Assembly: GCA_018821175.1 (NCBI GenBank)
Contig: JAHJMX010000083.1
Span: 1 to 13,854, forward strand
Direction: 5' to 3'
DNA from: Patescibacteria group bacterium
GTDB taxonomy: Bacteria; Patescibacteriota; Gracilibacteria; UBA1369; PNNO01
DNA length: 13,854 nucleotides
Of this stretch, positions 1 through 9,500 are shown in pieces. The first letter of the stretch is position 1. Each line of letters starts with the position of its first letter. The position numbers and the translations under genes were made by a program. The notes beneath the pieces were generated by a model. The model had not been told where the DNA came from. It ran no database searches and saw only the letters and a list, made by a program, of their open reading frames with translations.

Positions 1-2
1 AA

Positions 3-89
3 ATTCCAAAAAGCAATAATACGGATAATCTAGATGGAGATGACCCGATCTGTACAACTGAATGTGATTATTTCGTACAATTACAATAA
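3..89 (+). CDS. C-terminal tail of an upstream gene (5' end outside window)
   Basis: Twenty-eight codons are open in this frame and end at TAA 87-89. The other two plus-strand frames close almost at once, at 17-19 and 31-33. The tail is acidic and carries a CTTEC cysteine pair after an NLDGDDP stretch. That resembles the acidic loops and close cysteine pairs of the large gene downstream, so the upstream gene may also encode an exported protein. Two terminator-like structures follow within 110 bases, which fits the end of a transcript. The product cannot be identified from this fragment, and a chance open frame is not fully excluded. Confidence 0.55.
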   Translation: MPKSNNTDNLDGDDPICTTECDYFVQLQ

Positions 90-114
90 TCTCGCGACCT
101 AAGACAAACGTTTA

Positions 115-162
115 AAACAAGCCGATTTCCGCGCATTGCAATGCGCGGAAATCGGCTTGTTT
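115..162. terminator. Perfect 48-bp palindrome, probably a bidirectional terminator
   Basis: The arms 115-138 and 139-162 are exact reverse complements with no spacer: 24 bp each, centred on TTGCAA. The outer six bases are AAACAA on the left and TTGTTT on the right, so either strand gives a GC-rich stem followed by a short U-rich run. This is the shape of a bidirectional intrinsic terminator, and it begins 25 bases after the upstream stop codon. The U-run is interrupted (TTGTTTCG), so termination strength is uncertain. A cruciform or protein-binding role is possible. The symmetry is directly visible; the function is inferred. Confidence 0.7.
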
Positions 163-172
163 CGTACATCAT

Positions 173-199
173 AAAATCCTCCACATAGAGGATTTTTTT
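173..199 (+). terminator. Intrinsic (Rho-independent) terminator
   Basis: A 9-bp perfect stem (AAAATCCTC at 173-181 with GAGGATTTT at 188-196) encloses a six-base loop, CACATA, and runs into seven consecutive T residues at 193-199. This is the textbook layout for plus-strand termination. It lies 10 bases after the large palindrome, so the upstream gene appears to have tandem terminators that would insulate the giant gene from readthrough. Confidence 0.8.
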
Positions 200-306
200 A
201 GTTCAAATTGGCAAAGCACAAAAAATCTCGGAGCACACAACGCCAAACGTACACAATATCTCAAAAATAAGGCAAGAGTTTTAATGGTTTGCGCGGACTC
301 CAACCC
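200..306. other. Intergenic stretch with no recognisable feature
   Basis: This stretch lies between the tandem terminators and the putative promoter. I see no open frame of coding character, no RNA fold that I recognise as a riboswitch, and no repeat. It may hold regulator-binding sites, but nothing in the sequence identifies one. Confidence 0.5.
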
Positions 307-335
307 TGTCTTTAACGCCTTATTTATGCTAAAAT
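307..335 (+). promoter_or_regulatory. Possible extended -10 promoter for the giant gene
   Basis: TGCTAAAAT at 327-335 matches an extended -10 element (TGn plus TAAAAT, five of six to TATAAT). Seventeen bases upstream there is only a weak -35 candidate, TGTCTT at 307-312. An alternative pairing is TTTAAC at 311-316 with TATATA at 335-340 (spacing 18). The predicted transcription start would be near 342, giving a leader of about 40 bases. AT-rich DNA yields such matches by chance, so this is a tentative call supported mainly by its position between terminators and start codon. Confidence 0.4.
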
Positions 336-351
336 ATATAGATTTATTAAG

Positions 352-368
352 GCTCTCTTGTAGAGAGC
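352..368 (+). promoter_or_regulatory. Leader hairpin next to the start codon of the giant gene
   Basis: GCTCTCT (352-358) pairs perfectly with AGAGAGC (362-368), leaving a three-base loop. The right arm holds GAGAG, the only purine run resembling a Shine-Dalgarno sequence before the ATG, but it sits 14 bases from the start codon and would be masked in the folded form. No AGGAGG-like site is present at normal spacing. Translation is therefore either leader-independent of a strong Shine-Dalgarno or modulated by this fold. The pairing is seen; regulation is inferred. Confidence 0.45.
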
Positions 369-381
369 ATAGAGCGCAAAA

Positions 382-513
382 ATGCAAAACAAAACAAACA
401 ACAAATCGACTCCAAATCTTCCTGTATATTCTAGAATTTCAAAGTTAATTTCTGGAATGCTTATTTGCGCAATCCTAACTACACAAAGTTTTACTTTTAA
501 CATCGCGCAAGCA
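382..513 (+). other. Sec-type signal peptide of the giant protein
   Basis: Residues 1-44 show a long polar n-region with R18 and K21, a hydrophobic core at about residues 22-39, and the AQA motif at 42-44, a standard signal peptidase I site with cleavage before Q45. C29 lies within the core (MLIC) but lacks the small residue at -1 needed for a lipobox, so lipoprotein processing is unlikely. The n-region is longer than usual, a common feature in very large exported proteins. Confidence 0.85.
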
Positions 514-3500
514 CAAGGGGTTTCAACTGAATCAAATGAACCTGTGGAAATCACATCACTAATCGCAATAGTCGTTGAAGACAGTTTAATCACTGATGCA
601 AAGATGTATCCTGGTCTTAGCGCCGATTACCCAGATGATCTTGAAGAAACAACTTTGCAAAATCGTATCACACGATTTGCGCGCGACGTTCAATTAACTC
701 AGCCTTTTACGAAATCTGTAATTTTACGTGTTTCGGAAGATGATGATGCCGCAGAAATTGCAAGTGCACTTGAAACTCTTTACGTCAAAGGTGATGAGAA
801 TGAAGAAGGCAAAACAAAATTAAACGGCGTTATCGTAATTGGCGACGTTCCTCTTCCGGTTGTAAATAAAAATGGATATCGCTTTATCAGCATGTTCCCT
901 TACACAGATTTTGAAGACAAAGCCTACACCTTCAACTACACAAACAATGAATTTGAATTGAATGCAGATGTTAATTTACCAAAAGCTGATATTTGGCATG
1001 GAGTTATTAAGACTCCAGTAAGTGACCCTGAACAAAACACAACATTGCTATCTACGTACTTTGACAAAAATCATTTGTACCATATTGGGAACAGTGATTT
1101 CACTACATTCGACCAAAAAATGCTTTACGCCGACATGTACTGGGAGCGTGAAATGCTCGACAGCGGTGCTTTTAAAAGATATGAAAACTACATTAACTAC
1201 TTGGAGGATATTTCATACAAAAGATTTACAAAAGAATTACTCAAGAAAATTGTTAGCGGAAATAACCAGGCAGAAGGCGATGGCATTGATGATGACTTAG
1301 ATGGATTTGTCGATGAAGACCCAATTAATGGGCTAGATGATGATGGAGATAACGCGATTGATGAAGATTCTGGGCAAAATCCTGAGAATGTCGACACTGA
1401 AATGTTCGACACAATTCCAGACGTACAAACTCGGAATATCATTTTGTCTTATGCAATTAAATATAATGAACTACTTACAAATTACATTCAAAAAGCAAAT
1501 GACTTTGTTGATGGGACTGGAAGATATGAAACTTTCGATTCAACAGTATCAATTATCGCCGCGAAAGATTTGTTCACACAAGAATATCTTCGAATTTTAA
1601 ATGACAGAATCGAAGAAAAAACCGATGAACTTTTATCTCAACTACAAGGCCCAATGCCTTTGATTGAACGTGCGCAACTTACTGGGAAAATTACTTTTGA
1701 AGATGATTCGACACAAAATTTAACTACTAATAATTTCATAAATCAAAATACAAACACTTACAATGACCCTATTGGTGGGCCAAGAACTGTTTTATACATC
1801 AACGGAATACCAGCGCCAGAAATAACTTCGCCAGAGCAATGTTCACTGTATCGCGGAGTAAATTCGAACGAATCGGCTGAAACCGTTGGGACAATTGTAA
1901 ATACAAATCGCGTATATAATCCAGAAAGTAATTACAATGCAGAATATGCAGGTTGTTACGGTAAAAATATTGATACTCCAGAAAAATGTTTCCCTGAATT
2001 CGCAACAAAAGACTTACACGACCCACTTGCTGGAAAGGTAATTGAAAATACACCAGATAGCATAACTCAATTTGGAGGATGTAATGATTTCAAAGAAGAA
2101 TCAACATGGAACACATACAAAATAGCAGTTGCTAATTACTTTAATGAAATCGCAGCAGCTTGGACTGAAGCAGCTAGAGATGCAGTCCCGGTTCCTGAAG
2201 TGAGCAAATACAAACCAGCTGAAGATATAGTTCTTTACGAACAAACTTCACCTGCAATTTCAATAACCTTGAAAGAAATTCTAGATTTTTATGGAGGGTT
2301 TGATGGAGTAGACAATGACATGGACGGAGAAATAGATGAAGAAGATGAATATTCACTAACTTACGGGATTGCTCCAAATGACTGGTTCAAAACTGGCGAC
2401 ATGATTTTTGCCAACCAAAAAACACATTTCACTTTAGAAAATCCACCAATTGCTAATATTAAAAAAATTGATCTGTATGTTTTGCAAACTTCAAGTATTC
2501 AATGGAATCCTGCAGACGATGATCATCCTTCTGCTTACACAAGCAATCTAGGAATCGCAAACAGCATGATGCTTCACAAAGAACCAACCGCCGAAACTAT
2601 TACAGCGCAGCTTTCTTATGGAGCTGTAGATGCTCTACCGGTAGACAATCCTAGAAAGGTGACATTCAAAGATCAAAATGGAGCACAACGTGAACTTGTT
2701 TACCCAAACGCTTTTAAAGCAGATTCAATAGATAGCTTAAATGCTGAACTTGCTAAACTTGAAAATTATTTGATGAGCTTGCCTGGATATGATCCGCTAA
2801 CCCTAGAAATTGAGGGGTCCATTACCCAAATCATTAGTGCTGATGAAACGGTGTTCACTGATGATACAAAACAAGTCCTAGTGGAAACTACTACAGAAAT
2901 GGCTTCAGACTCAATAGATTGGCGTAACTCGGGCATTGATAAAAAACATGCATACGCAATTCGGACTTATACAGATCGTGACTCAAACGGATATATAGGT
3001 GATTCGGAAAATGGTTACGAATATATGTATTTAACAGCAGAAGGTAGCGAAAACGAAGTAGACATTATGATGACAAGCGGAGTGGAAATTGTCGACAACG
3101 ATCCCGAATGGTTAAATCCAGATTCAATGCTGGACCCATTATTGGCAGATCTTGTTGAAAATGAAGAAGACTCATCCATTTCTGGCGAAGGAGTACAGAT
3201 TTTTGGGTGGTTCTCATATATCATCGAATATGTTCAAAGCCTTCCTTCCTTCACAGATGCGGTAAGTTTCGCTCCAGCATGTGGCGATGCATCAGATGGA
3301 AATTTGGAAAATTTCATCAACGGACTAGACAGTGATGGTGATGGAATTTTGGATGATGAAGATATAAATCCAAATAGTGGAGATTCGGATGGAGACGGAG
3401 TTCCTGACGGAGCAGAAGCTACTTCACAATTGGACATATATTTTGCGGAAGGCGGGAATGTAATCAGGACAGGAGATACAGAAGCTCTAACTGTAAACGT

Positions 3501-6500
3501 TTCAGCTTTAAATGCTGGATCAAGTTTAGTTGCAAGTGATTCATTTACTGAAGTAAAACTTTCAATTGTTCAGGTTGGGGAAAATAGCGTTGCTGAAATT
3601 TACGGAGAAGACACAATCAAGATACTTAATGGCAAAGGAAGCTTTCAAATAAGTGCCACAAGTTATCCTGGGCCTTTTGCGTTAATTGCAACAACTACAA
3701 ATAGGCCGGATAAAATTTTCTCAAACGGTATCGATATGGTATCTGAAGACCGTGAAGTGAAGATCCTAACTTACGTAAATGAAATTTCTCAACCGCTTAC
3801 ATACGAGCAAGAAGTTCTACAAAACCACATCATAACTGGAGAAAATGGAAATAAAATAGCTGAAATAAATGTAGACACCGGGAAAATTGAGATTCGCGAC
3901 GAAGCTTATACTGTAGACGTTTTTGAATCAACAGCAGACAAACCTATGCGCATAGGTATCGTTGAAATTAAATCAGGAAATGTTGTTGGAAGCGTAGTTA
4001 TTGTTTCAAAGAAATCTGATGATATCACTTTGAATGATTCAACTTATAAAACTGAAGAGAACTTATTAAATCTTAATGGTGTGCATGTAAAAGACTTGAT
4101 AAAAGACGACGATGTCAAAGCCTATATTGATCCTAATTCAAGCAACAAGCAGATTTACATTGTAGACAATAGTGGAATGTACGCGAAACGTATTGCAAAA
4201 ATAACCTCAGAAGGAAAAGTTTTCACAGCTGATGAATATTTTATAAATATTAAGAACTCAGATAAACCTGATGAACCTTATGTATTTGTAATCGAAGATG
4301 CCAGCGGAAATAATCTTGCTGAATTTTTCATAAGTTATCAAATTGGAAACCTTGAGATTGTTAGCGAGAAGGAAAGTATTCCAAATTTCAATATAATTTC
4401 ATACATTCAACAATTCCAAAAATTATTCAAAACTGCTTACGCTGATAGCGAAGAAAATGCAGGGATCCAATTAGACACAGATGAAGATGGCCTTTCTGAT
4501 TTTGAAGAAATCCGAATAGGAACAAATAGACTTCAAGCCGACACAGATGGTGACGGTTATACTGATTTTGAAGAAATTGAGAGTGGACACGATCCAGTGA
4601 AAAAAAATGCAGATTTGTTTGTTGATTTAAACAAAGATCATCCAGCATACAGCGCTTTCATAACTTTATTGAGACGTAATATTGTCGAGCGAACTTTGGA
4701 TGGGAAAATAAGACCAGATGACTACATCACTAGAGAAGAATATGTACAAATGCTTTTGGGTATAACATGCACAAACTGCGCTTCGTTCTCTGATCAAACT
4801 AAAGAATCTGTAGATGAGATTTATAATCAAACCCCATTCCCAGATAATGATATTTCTAATGCATACGATTACTGTATACGCGAGGCTAAAAATCAAGATA
4901 TTGTTAGCGGATATGCAGCTGGAGATAATGCGGGATATTTTAAACCACAATACAACATCAGCCGAGCAGAAGCTTTGAAAGTAATCTTAGAAGCTGCCGA
5001 AATTGAAAGTGACTATCTACAAGAATCAGGAAAACCATGGTATTACCAATATGCACTTAAGGCACAAGATGAAAGGATTTTCGCAAAACAAACTGACGAA
5101 TATTTCTATGCAATAAATTATGCATCTAGTGAAGATTTTAAAACTTGGGTAGACAATCAACTAAGTGTTTCTGGAAATAGATTTGAAGGATGGATGATGT
5201 CACCAGTAACTCGAGCTGAATTTGCAATCATGGTAAGCAAAATCATGGAATCATTTGATTGCTACGAATTCGACACCGATGGCGACGGATTACCAGACAA
5301 TTTAGAAAAATATGAATTTAATACAGACATTTCAAATGCAGACACAGATCAAGGTGGCCTTGATGATTTATCGGAGATTATTCAAGATAAGAACCCACTA
5401 GATCCATCTGATGATTTAATTTCAGATAGGGACCATGATGGAATGACTGATGAATGGGAAGAAACATACGATTTAGATCCATACGATCCTGCCGATGCTT
5501 ATTTTGACAGCGATATTGATGGATTAATAAATTTACAAGAATTTAAAATAGACACAAATCCACGTAATCCCGACACTGACAGTGGAGGAATTAATGATGG
5601 AGATGAATATTTATTACAAAATACTGATCCAAAAAATAATCAAGATGACATCCGTGATAGCTTATTCGGAAACGGGATTTACATGGTTGGAGATAATATT
5701 AGTCAAGATATTGTCTACGAAACAATTACCGAAGGTGAAGAGGAAGAAGTCGCAGTTTATATAGATAATATCCCGGCTGATGGAAAGTCAACTATGTTCT
5801 TAGTCGCAGAAATCCATGATGGAAATGGCGATATAATTACAAGTGACAATAGTAGTATTATTGAATTTTTCGTGAAGCCTGACAGTGAAGGTGAAATTGA
5901 AATTTTAAGAGAAACTGTAAGGGTAAAGGCTGGAATTGCATTAACGCAAATCAAATCAACAACTAAAGCAGGGCTTGTAAACGTTCAAGCGAGAATTAGT
6001 GGACCAAATATTCCTGTTCTTGATCATCAAGTTTTCGTTGAACCGCTTGAAACAATGTCTATGCAAATGAAAGCTCAATCCCCTGTTATTCGAACTGGAG
6101 GGCTTTCAAAAACTCCAATCACAATTACTCTATTTGATGAAAATGAAAATATTGTTAACAACGATTTCTTTGAAATTACTTTAGAAGTACAAGGGCCAGG
6201 AAAGCTAGATCCAAATGCAGATGCCCAAAGCGAAATCGATGGGATTCAACTTCAAACTTTCGAGGGAATAATGAATGTCGATTTATATTCAACAGAAGAT
6301 GAAGGAGATATTACAGTTAAAGCAACTTTAAACAAAATCAAGGAACCTGAATATGATGCCATGGTTGATACTGAAGTTGATACTGAAGTTGATGCCGCGA
6401 GTGACACTCCAAGTGATATTCAGACAATTACACAAACAGTTAATGTCCACAGCCAATCTGATATCGCATTACGAATTTCAGCAGATAAGGATTATATATT

Positions 6501-9500
6501 TGCAAACGATACTGATATCGTCACTTTTTACGCTGAAGCAGTAGACAAAAATGGCAACGTTATTGAAGACTTCAATCAAGAAATTATTTTCAAAAACGAA
6601 AATGATATATATGGAGATTTGATTGGAGAGAAAACAAAAACTTTAATTCGAGGAGTAGCCAAAATTGAATATGAAAGTAGCTTAGTTGCTGGACAAGCTG
6701 AAATAATTGCAACGACAAACGGAGTTGAACCTGGAAAAGCAATTTTCTCTGTTGTTGCAAATGCTCCATACGAAATTAAACTAAGTGCATCGCAAGAAAA
6801 ATTTGATGCAAATTCTAGTAATCCAGTTACTTTGGAAGCTAGAATATATGATCAATTTGGGAATTTAGTAAATTATGATTCGTTAACTGAAGTCAAATTT
6901 AGGATAACTGAAGCAACAAGTGAATATGGAGAGATAGTAAATGAAAATGAAATTACTACAACACAAGGGACTGCGACAAATTTGATTAATGGACAAGAAA
7001 AATCTGGAGAAATTCATGTAATTGCGTCTGCTCTAGGACTAAAATCTGGAGCATTATCACTTCAAGCAATCACAAAAATAAAAAGCATTGATCTGGTTGG
7101 CGAATACCCAAATATCTTATACGGAACAATGCTTGGAGCTCCATTTGGAGACGTTTCTGTAGAAAATTATGCAGGTGGAGAATTCCTGTTCTCAGGGAAA
7201 ACTCAAGCTATAACAGCAACCACTACTGACATAAAACCAGGCAAGCCTATTGCTCATATAACAAATAATGGAGGCATAAACCTAATAGATAAATCTGAAA
7301 CAGAAGCCATTTTTATGCCAGCGAACAACAATCTTTTGTCTAACAAAATAATTGTTAAAAATCCTGACGAAGAATTGCAAATCGCTGAAATCTATCTTGT
7401 ATATCCACAAGATACAAATTTAATTCTACAAGATTCCTTAGCAAACGATTTAATAAGCGAAGGAATTATTATAAGAAAAGAAACAGATTTGGAAGAATAT
7501 AATTTTAAGAAATCCGAAAACGGCATCAGCGTAACATATAATGGCATTGAAGCTGTAACGCTAACAAATAAAGGCCAATTAATCGTTACGAATAATGAAT
7601 TCACTTTAGACATAATGGCCGATTCTGGGACATTCCTTGCCCTCACATTAATGCACGGAGAAGAATATATTGCAGACATAATTTTTGCACATAATTTTGA
7701 TTCAAATGCATATATTGCAGATTCAACTTTCTATTACGATCCGACATTTGATTATATGCCAGGAATTTACATCAAACCATTTAGCCCTGATTCAAAATAC
7801 GATATAGAATCAGCCTTCTCTGGGATGTCAAGCAATGAAACAAAAGGAGCAAATATTATAAATACTGATGAAGAAATCCCATCAGATCAAGCCCCTGGAT
7901 TCTCATATATTTCATTTGGGCAAACATTTGATCGCCAAGGAATTGGTTTTGATTTTGACAACAAACATGCTCTTTTCTTCGCAGCAGGCAATAATGTAGG
8001 AGTCTCAAATCAAACCTACGCATCAGAAATTGGTATCAATTTAGGCGATCCAACAGTTAGCATAGACAATAAACCACTTGCTGGAGGCTCAGGATTCACA
8101 GAAGACATCGGTACACCAATTTACCATGGAGAATCATCAATAAGTGAAATTTTGCTCTCTGATTACAACAATGACAATTTGGATGATCTACTTCTCGTAT
8201 ATGAAAAAGGTGAAATTAGATTATTGCAGAAACAATTTTCCGCAGAAGCTTTTGCAGATAAAGGTTTATTATTAGATGTTGCCGGTGGTATTTTGAGTGC
8301 AGGATCAGCAGATTTTAATGGAGATGGATACGATGATATCCTTCTTTCAACCGCAGAAAGTTGTCTCAAAGAAGAGGTTTGTTTCTATATTTATGAAAAT
8401 ATAGGTGGACAATATGTTCGCAAAAATATCGATCTTGATGTTGCGGATAAGATTTCAAATTTGAAGATTGGCGATGTGAACAATGATGGATACCCAGATA
8501 TAGTTCTCGCAGACTTGAGTGGAAATGTTATTATTTATTATAACGAGGCTGGGGAGATTAATACTGAAGGTCAAATAATAGAAAACCTTGGGCTTAGCGT
8601 TGATAGCAGTACTGATTTAAAAGATGAACTATTAATTTATTACGACGGAATGACACTTGAAGATCCTTCAAGCGCTTTGGACGATTTGGATTATCAATAT
8701 ATGGAATTGAAAATTGGGAATCCAGCAAGCAACACAGCCCTCACATCTGAAGATATGTCTATACTGGAAAGTCTTGGTGCAAATCCTCTGGATATGCTTT
8801 CAACAGAAAATCTGATGTTTATTTATATGGACAAGGATGGAATTTTTGGAACCGCTGAATCTAGCAAAAAAGCTGTAGATATAAACGGATCAACACTTAG
8901 TTCAGATGACAAAATTGTCTACACGATAACCCTTGCTAATAATACAACTTCCGACATCAATAATTTGATTATCAGTGATATTTTGCCAGACACATTAGAA
9001 TTAGATCCAGAAAGTATTCAATGTCTCAACTGTGAAGATGAAATAGCCAAAATCGAAACAGGATTGTCGCTTCGCCCTTATGCAATAATGTTAAATATTC
9101 CTGCAGGCGAAACAAAATATATTACATATGAAACAAAAATATTAGATGTCCCAAAAATAACAATCGATTTAAATCCAAACTTCCCAGTTTCATTTACAAA
9201 AGATGAATATTTAGACATTAGTGCAAATCCAGAAGGAAATTCTTCAGGGAAATTATTATTCCTATACTCGACAAATAAAGACCCTGCAACAGGAAGAATG
9301 GCTTATGCAAAATATATTGCAGAAGCCGCAGCTGGAGAAAAGAATAATTCTGGTGAAGATTTGAATGAAAACAATATACCTGATGCAATGGAAGAGGATC
9401 TAAACCACAACGATGTACCAGATTCTATCGAAAATATAGCTTCTTCATTAAATGAAGAAGATGACGATGGTGATGGAATACCAAATGGGTGGGACGATGT

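Noticed and set aside
71..168. Nine-base direct repeat TTTCGTACA at 71-79 and 160-168
   Set aside because: Too short to be an attachment site or target duplication. It overlaps the edge of the palindrome, and no mobile element lies between the copies.
169..387. Minus-strand open frame of 72 codons across the intergenic region
   Set aside because: It runs through the T-tract of the intrinsic terminator, the putative promoter and the leader hairpin of the giant gene. Its composition is not protein-like, and it has no supporting ribosome-binding site.
457..459. In-frame ATG at residue 26 as the true start
   Set aside because: It would remove the charged n-region and part of the hydrophobic core of the signal peptide.
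4425..4460. KLFKTAYADSEENAG looked like the end of a signal peptide inside the protein, hinting at a gene fusion
   Set aside because: No hydrophobic core precedes it, and the frame and composition are continuous, so a buried second export signal is not supported.
4771..4782. CTNC (and similar CxxC motifs) as redox-active or zinc sites
   Set aside because: The pairs are scattered across unrelated modules of an exported protein with no thioredoxin fold or second ligand pair; structural disulfides are simpler.
1276..5649. Regularly spaced acidic repeats considered as a CRISPR-like or DNA repeat array
   Set aside because: The similarity is at the protein level (Asp-rich loops). The nucleotide copies differ in sequence and spacing.
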